A stretch of DNA of 64,000 nucleotides. It comes from Ardenticatenaceae bacterium. Lineage in GTDB: Bacteria > Chloroflexota > Anaerolineae > Promineifilales > Promineifilaceae. Below, piece after piece: positions 1-8,386 of the stretch. The stretch is from contig WYBM01000063.1 of assembly GCA_011525915.1 (NCBI GenBank), positions 28,314 to 92,313 of the forward strand, read 5' to 3'. The translations under genes were made by a program, and so were the position numbers. Numbering within the stretch: position 1 is the stretch's first letter; each line of letters opens with the position of its first letter. The notes beneath the pieces were generated by a model. The model was not told the origin of the DNA, did no database searches, and was given only the letters and a program-made list of their open reading frames with translations.

Positions 1-96
1 GACGGCATCGTCCGGGAAGTGGTCATTGGCGCTGTCTCTCAGGCGGTGTTACAGGATCGCGTAGAAAACCTGCTGACGGAGGCCAGTAGTCGGTAG
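1..96 (+). CDS. 3' end of an unidentified protein (partial)
   Basis: The first 31 codons are open in frame 1 and end at a TAG (94-96). The peptide is amphipathic and helix-prone (DGIVREVVIG... ...LLTEASSR). It is too short to place in a family, and its start lies upstream of the window. The stop codon lies inside the left arm of a perfect inverted repeat, so the gene end and the hairpin are physically merged. Confidence 0.5.
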   Translation, partial: DGIVREVVIGAVSQAVLQDRVENLLTEASSR

Positions 97-121
97 TTGG
101 CTGACGGTCAGCCAACTACCG
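91..121 (+). terminator. 15-bp perfect inverted repeat after the first gene
   Basis: Arms 91-105 and 107-121 are perfectly complementary around a single G at 106. The hairpin begins inside the stop codon of the upstream gene and ends 16 bp before the next ATG. There is no T-tract after it, so a classical intrinsic terminator is not certain. It could also act as an mRNA 3' stabiliser between the two genes. Confidence 0.45.
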
Positions 122-137
122 GTTATAGATAACCCCA

Positions 138-914
138 ATGGTCCCTACACTCCACATTGGCCGCTTTGTTTTCCCCACCGCAGGCTTAACCTTTATTTTG
201 GGCGCCTGGTTATGTCTGACGGTCATTGAACGCACTGCCAAACGGCTAAATTTAGACGTAACGGCAACCTATACGCTGGCGGTGGCTGGGCTGTTGGCCG
301 GGTTTATCGGCGCACGGCTGACGTTTGTAGCCCTGTACTGGCCCGCTTACCAGCAAAATTTGCTGGGCATTGTCTGGCCGTTGACCAGTGGCTACCAGCC
401 GTGGGGTGGCCTGGTGTGTGGGGTGCTGGCCATGTTTTTTTACGGCCGTGCCCGCCAGCTTCCCCTGGCCGCCACCTTAGACGCCCTGGCCCCCGGCCTC
501 ATCCTCGGTTTTATGGTGGTGAGCCTAGCTGATTTTCTGGGAGGGCCCGGGTATGGCACGCTGACGGCCGTGCCCTGGGGTGTCAGCCAATATGGCGTGC
601 GCCGGCATCCGGTGCAGCTTTACGAAATCTTGGCCGGGGGGGTGGTTTTGCTGGCCTGGTGGCAGCTGGCCACCAGGCGCAAATATGCCGGGCAGTTGTT
701 TCTGGTGGCCCTGGCCATTTACAGCGCGGCTCGCCTGGTGCTAGACGCCTTCCGCGACAACACCTGGCTTACCGCCGGTGGCTACCATGCCTGGCAGCTG
801 ATTAGTTTTGTTATTATGCTCATCTGTCTCTTTCTGCTAGCCTATCTACACGAAAAACACGCTGCACCAGCCGTTCTGACAGATAACAACACCCCCCCAT
901 CACCCCTTACCTGA
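138..914 (+). CDS. Divergent prolipoprotein diacylglyceryl transferase (Lgt) family membrane protein
   Basis: The protein has 258 residues and about seven hydrophobic segments, the usual size and shape of Lgt. Lgt transfers diacylglycerol from phosphatidylglycerol to the lipobox cysteine of prolipoproteins. Visible hallmarks are GARL near residue 58, the PWGV element near 150 and RHPVQLYE near 158, in Lgt order. The canonical segment that normally reads GRIGNFxNGE is replaced by ADFLGGPGYGT (about 131-141), so the Asn-Gly-Glu part of the active region is missing. It may be a functional variant or an Lgt-derived protein with another role. The window encodes many lipoproteins, so the cell needs an Lgt somewhere. 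The start is the first ATG after the hairpin, with no clear Shine-Dalgarno sequence. Confidence 0.75.
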   Translation: MVPTLHIGRFVFPTAGLTFILGAWLCLTVIERTAKRLNLDVTATYTLAVAGLLAGFIGARLTFVALYWPAYQQNLLGIVWPLTSGYQPWGGLVCGVLAMFFYGRARQLPLAATLDALAPGLILGFMVVSLADFLGGPGYGTLTAVPWGVSQYGVRRHPVQLYEILAGGVVLLAWWQLATRRKYAGQLFLVALAIYSAARLVLDAFRDNTWLTAGGYHAWQLISFVIMLICLFLLAYLHEKHAAPAVLTDNNTPPSPLT

Positions 915-962
915 TCATACCATCACCTTGCCCCCCCCACGCCCTTACGCTAAACTTCCCCC

Positions 963-2297
963 ATGTTCAGGCGACTCATCCTTTTTATAGCCATTATTGT
1001 TATTGTGCTTGTGGCCGCCGTGTTTTTTATCCGGGCGCGGCTGACGTCGGCCAGCTTTGGACCCATGGTGGCCTTGTGCCCGGGGCCAGACTATTACGGC
1101 TATGTATGTGAGCGAGGCACGGCTTTTGCCTACATCAACGCCACCCATGATACCCTGCTTTATGAGCTGGATGGCACAACCAAACTAGAGCTGCCTTTTG
1201 TGTTTACCTTTTACGGCACCCCCTACACCGAACTGGTAGCCAGCAGCAACGGTAATCTGCAATTCAGCAGCAACAATGCCGAATACCTGAATGACTGCCT
1301 GGATGAAAAACCGGCAGCGGGCATGGGTGACATGATCGCCCCTTATTGGGATGACCTGGATTTACGCCTGATTGGCTTTCTGGAAACGGAAGTGGTGGGG
1401 GAAGCGCCTGATCGCATTTTTGTGATAGAGTGGGACGGCGTGCCTCGTTATGAGACGGGTGAGCCATTGACGTTTGAAGTGCAGTTGTTTGAAGGCAGCA
1501 ACGACATTGTCTTTTTGTATCAGGATGTGACCCAAAGCGAAGGGGGCCACGGCCGTAAGGCAACCATCGGTATCCAGAGCGAAGCCCAGGGGTTGGCGCT
1601 GCAATATGGCTGTGACCTGGCCGTGGTGGCCGATGCCAGCCAGATTCGTTTTGCCCACCCAGACAATGCCAACGGCGACGTGGGGCTGGCGGCGCCACCA
1701 ACGGCTCCGGTAATGGTGACCATGCCTGGCAGCCGCCGGCCGGCGGCTGGTGGGGATCCGGCGGCAGACCTGCTGGCGCAGATCAACCTGCGCGGCGAAG
1801 TGGCCCTGGCCGACCTGCACCGACAATGGATCAGCCAATCACCGCCGGTCACGGCCGTGTGGGAACGCGCTGACCTCACCGGAGATAGTTTGCCCGAACT
1901 GGTGGTGCTGCGGCACAGCACCATTGAATACCCTCATTTAAGCCAGATCATCGTCTTGACGCCAGACCCATCGGGCCGCTTTACGCTGTTATTAGACCAG
2001 TTGCTTTCCACGCGGAAGCAGCCCATTTACCGTGCTGGTATTGAGCATGTGGGCGACCTGACCCATGATGACCAGGCGGATATGCTGCTTTATGCTGCGG
2101 ATACCGGCGACTTGCTTGTGCTCACGGCCACCTTTGGTGCCCCAAAGCTGCTGTCCATTCCTGATCAGTGCCTGGCTGGGCTGGCTGTGCTGGATGTGAA
2201 TAATGACGGCCGTGACGATATTGTACGTGACGGCTGTACTCGCGACGGCCGTGTATACACCACCTGGAATGGCCAATCCTTCACGAATACCCAGTAA
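963..2297 (+). CDS. Membrane-anchored or secreted protein with a C-terminal VCBS/FG-GAP-like repeat region
   Basis: The protein has 444 residues. Residues 1-26 form an uncleaved signal anchor (two Arg, then an Ile/Val-rich helix). Residues about 70-200 match the extracellular module often seen in bacterial surface proteins, with the run LPFVFTFYGTPYTE, then ASSNGNLQFSS and APYWDDLD. The C-terminal third contains Asp-rich repeats such as DLTGDSLPELVV, DLTHDDQADMLLY and DVNNDGRDDIVRDG, typical of calcium-binding FG-GAP/VCBS propeller blades. Cysteines near the N-terminal module may form disulfides outside the cell. No enzyme motif is visible. A role in surface binding is inference only. Confidence 0.7.
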   Translation: MFRRLILFIAIIVIVLVAAVFFIRARLTSASFGPMVALCPGPDYYGYVCERGTAFAYINATHDTLLYELDGTTKLELPFVFTFYGTPYTELVASSNGNLQFSSNNAEYLNDCLDEKPAAGMGDMIAPYWDDLDLRLIGFLETEVVGEAPDRIFVIEWDGVPRYETGEPLTFEVQLFEGSNDIVFLYQDVTQSEGGHGRKATIGIQSEAQGLALQYGCDLAVVADASQIRFAHPDNANGDVGLAAPPTAPVMVTMPGSRRPAAGGDPAADLLAQINLRGEVALADLHRQWISQSPPVTAVWERADLTGDSLPELVVLRHSTIEYPHLSQIIVLTPDPSGRFTLLLDQLLSTRKQPIYRAGIEHVGDLTHDDQADMLLYAADTGDLLVLTATFGAPKLLSIPDQCLAGLAVLDVNNDGRDDIVRDGCTRDGRVYTTWNGQSFTNTQ

Positions 2298-2321
2298 CTT
2301 ACAACCAATTGATCATGAATC

Positions 2322-2382
2322 ATTGTCAATTGACAATTGGCCGTTGAAAACACTTGCAAAGAGCAGGCGAAAACGTTACTAT
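2322..2382 (+). promoter_or_regulatory. Promoter with upstream palindrome ahead of the 2425 gene
   Basis: A sigma70-like promoter reads TTGCAA (2354-2359), a 17-bp spacer, then TACTAT (2377-2382). It lies 42 bp before the ATG at 2425. Just upstream is a perfect 16-bp palindrome, ATTGTCAATTGACAAT (2322-2337), which could be an operator. It probably drives the 2425 gene and metG together. Confidence 0.5.
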
Positions 2383-2424
2383 GCACGCCGAAAGTAAACC
2401 TATGAGATTTGGAGTGAGAGGAGA

Positions 2425-3114
2425 ATGTTTGAAGTCAACGGCGTTTATGCCAATCGCAAGGGTGAATACAGGGTATTAGAAATTAATCCACCCATTATGC
2501 TTGTACGCTACAGCGATGGCGAAGAAGCTGAGTTAAAAATCTCGGTACAGGAACGTATTTGGCAAAACATTGCCACCGAGTATGAAGCTCGCGCTGCCAG
2601 CAAATCGGCGCGGCGGCGGTCTGCCCAGGGCACCAGCCACTTTATTAAGGTTGTCAGTATCCCGGCCGTCGATGAACTGAGCTTTCCCGGCTGGGCAGAA
2701 CGCATGGTGATGGCTCCCCTGGCCGGACAAGACGTTTACGTAAAAGCCGGTGATCGGCTGATTATGTATGCGCTGGAAAGCCGCACCTTCTTTGCCGTCG
2801 TGACCATTACCGGTGATTCCAAAACCGCCAATCCTAAAGATTATTTCTTCAACGTTAACGCCGAACATGTGGAGTTCTTCCCCATTGATATAGACGCCAC
2901 CATCGCCCGGCCAGATAACGGTGTGGAAGTCGATGCGGTGGAACTGGAAAGCCAGCCTCGTTTTCGGCGCCTGCGCTTAGACCCTGAAGCGTACCTGCCC
3001 ATTAATGAAGATGATTTCGAACTACTGGCCGAGGCCCTGACCGAGGTAACTGAAGAAGAAGACGTCGATGAGGACGATGTCGAAGAAGAGTTCGAAGAGG
3101 AAGAAGAAGAGTAA
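2425..3114 (+). CDS. Acidic-tailed hypothetical protein, possible EVE/PUA-like domain
   Basis: The protein has 229 residues. Residues 1-45 look like a small beta domain. Residues about 72-165 (HFIKVV... then AGDRLIMYALESRTFFAVVTITGD) resemble the EVE/PUA-like fold, which binds modified bases in nucleic acids; this is a resemblance by eye only. The last 35 residues are almost entirely Glu and Asp, a tail often seen on proteins that mimic or avoid nucleic acid. A strong purine-rich ribosome site (GGAGTGAGAGGAG) fixes the start. The gene sits 44 bp before the metG ATG and probably shares its transcript, which hints at a translation or RNA role without proving it. Confidence 0.6.
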   Translation: MFEVNGVYANRKGEYRVLEINPPIMLVRYSDGEEAELKISVQERIWQNIATEYEARAASKSARRRSAQGTSHFIKVVSIPAVDELSFPGWAERMVMAPLAGQDVYVKAGDRLIMYALESRTFFAVVTITGDSKTANPKDYFFNVNAEHVEFFPIDIDATIARPDNGVEVDAVELESQPRFRRLRLDPEAYLPINEDDFELLAEALTEVTEEEDVDEDDVEEEFEEEEEE

Positions 3115-3158
3115 GGAGTGCGGTTTTCTTGATCTCCCCTGAAAACCCTAGACACGAT

Positions 3159-4943
3159 ATGACGAAAGAATACATCCTGGTTTGTGTCGCCTGGCCCTAT
3201 GCCAATGCCGATATTCATCAAGGCAATGTCACCGGCTCTTATTTGCCCGCTGACATTTATACACGTTTTCATCGCCTGCAAGGCAACCAGGTGTTAATGG
3301 TATCCGGTTCTGACAGCCACGGCACCCCCGTGACTGTCAAGGCGGATGAATTAGGCCAGTCACCGCGAGAGGTCTTTGAGCATTACCACGGCCGTTTCTT
3401 GCAGCTCTTTCAACAACTTGGCCTCACCTATGACCTCTTCACCCATACCGATACTGAAAACCATCATCGCGTCTCCCAAGATATGTTCCTGGCACTGGGT
3501 GAAAACGGCTACCTCTTCCGCAAGACCACGCCGCAAATGTACTCGCCCAAAGCCCGACGCTTCTTGCCTGACCGTTATGTGGAAGGCACCTGCCCCAATT
3601 GTGGCTATGAACGGGCACGTGGTGACCAATGTGATAACTGCAACACCCTGTTTGAAAGCGCCAGCCAGCTCAAAAACCCCCGCAGCAAGCTGGATGACAC
3701 CGCTTTAGAACTACGAGACACAGAGCATTACTTCCTGGATTTACCCCGGCTGGCAGCCGATGGTTTGGAACCGTGGCTTAACGAGGGTAAGGAGCATTGG
3801 CGGCCGCAGGTGATCAACTTTGCGCGCAACTTTGTGGGCCAGGGGCTGATCGGCCGTGCTGTCACCCGTGACATGGACTGGGGCATTTCCGTGCCCGTAC
3901 CCGGCTACGAGGGCAAGGTCCTGTATGTCTGGTTTGAGGCCGTCATTGGTTACCTGTCAGCCACCATTGAATGGGCACACAACAGCGGCCAACCGGAAGC
4001 GTGGCGCCAATGGTGGCAAAATCCGGAGGCGCGCACCGTCTACTTCATTGGCAAAGATAATATCCCCTTTCACACCGTCTTCTGGCCGGCGCAGCTGCTG
4101 GGGGCCCATGACCTTTATGACAACGGGCAGGGGCAAGCGCTTAATCTGCCGTATGACGTGCCTGCCAATGAATTTATGAACATGGAAGGGCGCAAGATCA
4201 GTGGCAGCATGAATTGGGGGGTGTGGATGCTAGACGCACTGGAGCGGCATGATCCTGATCCCTTACGGTATTACCTCACGGCCGTGATGCCCGAAACCCG
4301 CGATAGTGATTGGAGTTGGGAAGGGTATATAGAACGCAACAACACCGAACTGGTGGGCAATTGGGGTAATCTGGTCAACCGTGTGCTGAACATGACCCAG
4401 CGCTACTTTGGCGGTGTGGTGCCGGATCCTGGCCAACTGACCGCCCAGGATCAAGAACTGCTCACGGCCGTAGACACTGGTTTTGACACCGCTGCCACCC
4501 TGTATGATAGCTGCAAATTCCGCCTGGCCGTGCAGGAGAACCTTCGTCTCTCCACCCTGGTAAACCAATACCTGGAAGAGAGCAGCCCCTGGACAACAGC
4601 TAAAACCGATCTTACGGCCACCGCCCGTGCACTTTATACGGCCATTCAGGCCCTCAGTGGTTTAAAAATATTATGGGCGCCTATCTTGCCCTTTACCAGC
4701 CAGCAGCTTCACACCCTATTGGGCGAAGAAGGCCAGTTATTTGGTCAGCAAGAGGTAGAAACCTATCAAGAGCGTACACGTAGCCATATAGCCCTGACAT
4801 ATGATGGGGCCGCGGCCGTGGGTACCTGGCAGCGCACCGACATTCCCATAGGGCGCCCCCTGCCCAAGCCACAGCCCCTGTTCAAAAAGTTAGACACGGC
4901 CGTGGCCAATGAGGAGCTGGCGCGTCTGGGTCGCTCATCATAA
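3159..4943 (+). CDS. metG: Methionyl-tRNA synthetase
   Basis: This is a class I aminoacyl-tRNA synthetase that charges tRNA-Met. The Rossmann start PYANADIHQGN corresponds to the HIGH motif, but the last His is replaced by Asn. One zinc knuckle follows (CPNCGYERARGDQCDNC). The KMSKS loop reads KISGS, again non-canonical. The downstream NWGNLVNRV region and helical anticodon domain are present, and the length of about 594 residues is normal. The ATG at 3159 gives the family-like start MTKEYILVC. A TTG at 3129 in the same frame has a better-placed AAGGAG (3113-3118) and would add ten residues. No C-terminal tRNA-binding (Trbp111) domain is seen. Confidence 0.92.
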   Translation: MTKEYILVCVAWPYANADIHQGNVTGSYLPADIYTRFHRLQGNQVLMVSGSDSHGTPVTVKADELGQSPREVFEHYHGRFLQLFQQLGLTYDLFTHTDTENHHRVSQDMFLALGENGYLFRKTTPQMYSPKARRFLPDRYVEGTCPNCGYERARGDQCDNCNTLFESASQLKNPRSKLDDTALELRDTEHYFLDLPRLAADGLEPWLNEGKEHWRPQVINFARNFVGQGLIGRAVTRDMDWGISVPVPGYEGKVLYVWFEAVIGYLSATIEWAHNSGQPEAWRQWWQNPEARTVYFIGKDNIPFHTVFWPAQLLGAHDLYDNGQGQALNLPYDVPANEFMNMEGRKISGSMNWGVWMLDALERHDPDPLRYYLTAVMPETRDSDWSWEGYIERNNTELVGNWGNLVNRVLNMTQRYFGGVVPDPGQLTAQDQELLTAVDTGFDTAATLYDSCKFRLAVQENLRLSTLVNQYLEESSPWTTAKTDLTATARALYTAIQALSGLKILWAPILPFTSQQLHTLLGEEGQLFGQQEVETYQERTRSHIALTYDGAAAVGTWQRTDIPIGRPLPKPQPLFKKLDTAVANEELARLGRSS

Positions 4944-4984
4944 GGCCGTTGCCTGGCTGCCGGAAAAGTGCTGTGATAAACCAC

Positions 4985-5359
4985 ATGGGACAAAGCACGC
5001 TCAAACGATACCCCTTACCTCGTAACATCCTGGTTGTATACGTGGAAGATACATCATCAGAAACAGTACAGGATTGGTACGATTCTTCCGTTACGGAAAT
5101 GGATGGGTATACCAGGCCGGTCAAACGCCTGTATGACATGCGGGCATTGCCAACAATTTCTATTGAAGCCGTCCGTGCGGCCGTCAGAATTCGCCGCCAC
5201 CCTCAAGCCCATTTTGTGTACACGGCCGTCCTCACCCACAACACCACCGTTACCGCCCTGGTGAAAGCCACCCTCTCCGTCAATGCTGGTGGTAACTTCC
5301 AACTCTTCACCGACGAAGCCGAAGCTATTGCCTGGCTGCACACCAAAGTACCCGATTAA
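4985..5359 (+). CDS. SpoIIAA/STAS-like small protein
   Basis: The protein has 124 residues from the ATG at 4985; an in-frame upstream start at 4949 would add a basic, Cys-containing stretch that looks non-native. The alternating beta/alpha pattern and the ending FTDEAEAIAWL match the SpoIIAA-like/STAS-like group of small proteins, where that acidic AEAIAWL helix closes the domain. These proteins often act in signalling or lipid and anion binding. The specific role here is unknown. It lies between metG and ettA on the same strand. Confidence 0.6.
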   Translation: MGQSTLKRYPLPRNILVVYVEDTSSETVQDWYDSSVTEMDGYTRPVKRLYDMRALPTISIEAVRAAVRIRRHPQAHFVYTAVLTHNTTVTALVKATLSVNAGGNFQLFTDEAEAIAWLHTKVPD

Positions 5360-5454
5360 CCTTTTCCAGTCAGATAGTTTGTAAAAGCGCCAGCGGCACG
5401 GCCGTTGTATAATCCCTGCCGATAATCCAAAACATCGGCAAAAGCGAGTAAACG

Positions 5455-7140
5455 ATGACAACCGACGATAAAAAAATCATCTATTCCATGATCGGCGTGG
5501 GCAAAGTTGTCCCCCCTAATAAACATATCCTCAAAGACATCTCTCTCTCCTACTTTTATGGGGCCAAAATTGGCGTCCTTGGCCTTAACGGTTCCGGTAA
5601 ATCCAGCCTGCTGCGCATTATGGCCGGGGTGGACCAGGAATTTATCGGTGAAACAGTTCTGGCCCCTGGCTACAGTGTCGGCTTCCTGGAGCAAGAACCC
5701 CTGGTCGACGAAACCCGCACCGTGCGTGAAGTGGTGGAAGAAGGTGTCCGCGAAATCGTAGACGCCCTGCGTGCCTATGATGAGATCAATGCCCGTTTCG
5801 CCGAACCGATGACCGACGACGAAATGAACGACCTCATTACGGAGCAGGGCAAATTGCAAGACAAACTCGATCACCTGAACGCCTGGGATCTGGACAGTCG
5901 CCTGGAACTGGCTATGGACGCCTTACGTACCCCGCCCGGCGATACCCCCATTTCCATCCTCTCCGGCGGTGAGCGGCGGCGGGTGGCGCTTTGCCGCCTG
6001 CTGCTGCAGCAGCCAGATATCCTGCTGCTGGATGAACCTACTAACCACCTGGACGCCGAATCGGTGGCCTGGTTGGAAAGGCATTTACAAGAGTACACTG
6101 GCACCGTAATCGCCGTTACCCATGACCGTTATTTCCTGGATACCGTAGCCGGCTGGATTCTGGAATTAGATCGCGGCCAGGGCATACCCTGGCGCGGCAA
6201 TTACTCCTCCTGGCTGCAACAAAAACAAGACCGTCTGGCCAACGAAGAAAAGAAGGAGACAGCTCGCCTCAAAACCTTGCAGCACGAATTGGCATGGATC
6301 AATATGTCCCCCAAAGGGCGCCAGGCCAAATCCCAGGCACGTATTAACCGTTACAATGACCTGCTCAACGAAAATTTTGAGCGAGCCAATGAAGAACGCG
6401 AAATCTACATTCCGCCTGGCCCACGTCTGGGTGATATTGTCATTCGGGCTGAAGGGGTCAGCAAAGCATTTGGTGACCGGCTGCTGGTAGAAAACCTGAC
6501 ATTTGATATTTCGCCAGGCGCTATCGTGGGGGTAATCGGGCCAAACGGGGCCGGTAAAACCACACTCTTCCGTATGATCGTGGGCCAGGAACAACCAGAC
6601 AGTGGCAACCTGCATGTGGGCGATACGGTAAAGGTGGCTTACGTTGACCAAAGCCGGGATGATTTAGCCCCCGAAAAGACAGTATGGGAAGAAATTTCTG
6701 AAGGGCAGGACAATCTGCAATTGGGCGACCGACGTATGAACTCACGCGCTTACGTAGGTCGCTTTAACTTTGGCGGCAGTGATCAGCAAAAGAAGGTGGG
6801 CACTCTCTCCGGCGGTGAGCGCAACCGGGTACACCTGGCCAAACTGCTTAAGTCAGGCGCCAACCTGTTGTTACTAGATGAACCAACCAATGACCTGGAC
6901 GTCAATACCTTACGCGCCCTGGAAGAGGCCCTGGAAAACTACGGCGGTTCGGCTATTGTCATTTCCCATGACCGCTGGTTCCTGGACCGGATAGCCACAC
7001 ACATTCTGGCATTTGAAGGTGACAGCCAGGCGCGCTGGTTTATTGGCAGTTATAGTGACTATGAAGCCGACCGAAAAGAGCGGTTGGGTGACACTGCCAG
7101 CCGACCGCACCGGATTACCTATCGCAGGTTGACCCGGTAA
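5455..7140 (+). CDS. ettA: Energy-dependent translational throttle protein EttA (ABC-F)
   Basis: This soluble ABC-F ATPase binds the ribosomal E site and gates the first elongation step according to the ATP/ADP ratio. The protein has 561 residues, the normal EttA length. Two ATPase domains are visible: Walker A GLNGSGKSS (43-51) and GPNGAGKTT (about 361-369); signatures LSGGERRRV and LSGGERNRV; Walker B LLLDEPTNHLD and LLLDEPTNDLD. Between the domains lies the charged linker with the EttA-type run WINMSPKGRQAKSQARI. No transmembrane segment is present. A TATAAT at about 5407-5412 may be its -10 element; an ACGGCCGT octamer lies immediately upstream of it. Confidence 0.93.
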   Translation: MTTDDKKIIYSMIGVGKVVPPNKHILKDISLSYFYGAKIGVLGLNGSGKSSLLRIMAGVDQEFIGETVLAPGYSVGFLEQEPLVDETRTVREVVEEGVREIVDALRAYDEINARFAEPMTDDEMNDLITEQGKLQDKLDHLNAWDLDSRLELAMDALRTPPGDTPISILSGGERRRVALCRLLLQQPDILLLDEPTNHLDAESVAWLERHLQEYTGTVIAVTHDRYFLDTVAGWILELDRGQGIPWRGNYSSWLQQKQDRLANEEKKETARLKTLQHELAWINMSPKGRQAKSQARINRYNDLLNENFERANEEREIYIPPGPRLGDIVIRAEGVSKAFGDRLLVENLTFDISPGAIVGVIGPNGAGKTTLFRMIVGQEQPDSGNLHVGDTVKVAYVDQSRDDLAPEKTVWEEISEGQDNLQLGDRRMNSRAYVGRFNFGGSDQQKKVGTLSGGERNRVHLAKLLKSGANLLLLDEPTNDLDVNTLRALEEALENYGGSAIVISHDRWFLDRIATHILAFEGDSQARWFIGSYSDYEADRKERLGDTASRPHRITYRRLTR

Positions 7141-7311
7141 TGGGTAAACAGTAACATTGGGCAGGAACTGGCCGCCAGCCAGGGGCCACCATCACCAGAA
7201 AAGCTGGCGGAAATGGCGATGTTACAAGAGAAAATGGCCCGCCACGGCCGTGTCAGTGCCTTATTGCTGCTCATCGCCGTAGGCGGCATGTCTTTGACAG
7301 GGTATATGTAA
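7141..7311 (+). pseudogene. Decayed C-terminal fragment of a small membrane protein
   Basis: Directly after the ettA stop, in the same frame, 56 codons are open and end at TAA (7309-7311). The peptide reads like a membrane-protein tail: a charged helix (EKLAEMAMLQEKMARHGRVS) followed by a hydrophobic helix (ALLLLIAVGGMSLTGYM). There is no good start codon with a ribosome site at its beginning, so it looks like the remnant of a gene whose 5' part has been lost. An internal ATG near 7207 could still allow a peptide of about 34 residues. Confidence 0.45.
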
Positions 7312-7325
7312 AAAGGAACAGACCT

Positions 7326-7715
7326 ATGGAGATCACCGGCTTTGATCATGTGCAGATTGCCATGCCCCCAGGTGGTGAAGGTGAGGCGCGGCAATTTTAC
7401 GGCGAACTGTTAGGGCTGCCAGAGATAGAAAAGCCCACACCGCTTAAAGCGCGAGGTGGTTGTTGGTTTGAAGGCCAGGGCGTGCAGATACACCTGGGTG
7501 TAGAGGCTAACTTTGTCCCGGCCACCAAAGCACATCCCGCTTTTCTCATCCGTGATCTGGATGCCTTGGGGCAAAAATTGGGGGAAGCCGGCTTCGCTTT
7601 CAAATTGGATGAAACCGTGCCGGGGCGCAAACGCGGCCACATCTTTGACCCATTTGGCAACCGGGTGGAGTTGATTCAAGATGGTGATGGCTTTCAACAA
7701 CGGTCAGGGGATTAG
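7326..7715 (+). CDS. VOC/glyoxalase-family protein
   Basis: The protein has 129 residues with the two beta-alpha-beta-beta-beta modules of the vicinal oxygen chelate fold. The expected metal-ligand positions are visible: His in FDHVQIA near residue 7, His in VQIHLGV and Glu in FGNRVELIQ near residue 120. Such proteins include glyoxalase I-like lyases, dioxygenases and fosfomycin or bleomycin resistance proteins, and the sequence does not say which. An AAAAGGAAC ribosome site sits before the ATG. It converges with the minus-strand gene 11 bp downstream. Confidence 0.85.
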   Translation: MEITGFDHVQIAMPPGGEGEARQFYGELLGLPEIEKPTPLKARGGCWFEGQGVQIHLGVEANFVPATKAHPAFLIRDLDALGQKLGEAGFAFKLDETVPGRKRGHIFDPFGNRVELIQDGDGFQQRSGD

Positions 7716-7726
7716 GTCGTCGTTTT

Positions 7727-8344
7727 CTATTTATGCTCGTGCTGCTGCTTGAGCAAAAACTCCTGCTCAGGTGACTCCTTGACAAAACCGGCGGCCACCC
7801 ACCCCGTTATCCCCCCGTCTGGCGTTTGCACAATCCACCAATCTGGCCGCGTGGGGTCTTTGATGGTCACCGGGGAGACGTTTGGCAGCCCGGCCACCTG
7901 TTTTTCGCCGGGCGCAGCGTACAAGAGTACCTCCGGGGCATCCTCATCAAATAGATAGGCCACACGCCGCACATAATAGTCAGAAATCCACCCATTTTCG
8001 CCGCCCAGCGTTTGCACCTGGTAAAACCGGCGCAGCCCTTGCGGCCCACTATGGCGAATCTCCTGCACGGCCACGGCCGTGCCCGTGTGAATCATCACCT
8101 TAACCTCGGCGGTGACATCTGGCGTCGCCAGCAGTGCTACCTCATGCTCGACGATCAGGCCATGTTCGTCTACACCGCTTAACAGCACCCACAATGGGCC
8201 GGTTTGGGTGGCCATCGTCTCACCACTGTCGTTCGTAATGATCACTGTCTGTGGCAAGGAAACAGGTGGCGTTGGCGGTTGGCTGGCCGTGCGGCAGCCG
8301 GCCAGTAACCCGGCAGCCAGGATAACAAGCGAGGGGATTTTCAT
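7727..8344 (-). CDS. Lipoprotein with SH3b-like domains
   Basis: From the ATG at 8344 the protein has 205 residues, beginning MKIPSLVILAAGLLAGC, a classic lipoprotein signal with lipobox LLAGC. An upstream in-frame ATG at 8383 would put a polar stretch before the signal and is unlikely. Two weak SH3b-like segments follow (about 85-140, ending NGWISDYYVRRV, and about 145-195, ending GGITGWVAAGFV). SH3b modules bind peptidoglycan or cell-surface polymers. It lies 43 bp downstream of the lamin-tail/MBL gene on the same strand, separated by a hairpin. Confidence 0.7.
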   Translation of the reverse strand: MKIPSLVILAAGLLAGCRTASQPPTPPVSLPQTVIITNDSGETMATQTGPLWVLLSGVDEHGLIVEHEVALLATPDVTAEVKVMIHTGTAVAVQEIRHSGPQGLRRFYQVQTLGGENGWISDYYVRRVAYLFDEDAPEVLLYAAPGEKQVAGLPNVSPVTIKDPTRPDWWIVQTPDGGITGWVAAGFVKESPEQEFLLKQQHEHK

Positions 8345-8354
8345 GAGGAAAAGG

Positions 8355-8378
8355 GAGGGGCGCACTGGTGCGCCCCTC
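8355..8378 (-). terminator. Hairpin between the lamin-tail/MBL gene and the SH3 lipoprotein gene
   Basis: Perfect 11-bp arms GAGGGGCGCAC (8355-8365) and GTGCGCCCCTC (8368-8378) surround a 2-base loop. On the minus strand it is followed by a short pyrimidine run (CCTTTTCC). It may partly terminate transcription of the upstream gene. It sits only 10 bp before the downstream ATG and would also affect translation of the lipoprotein. Confidence 0.55.
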
Positions 8379-8386
8379 GTCACGGG

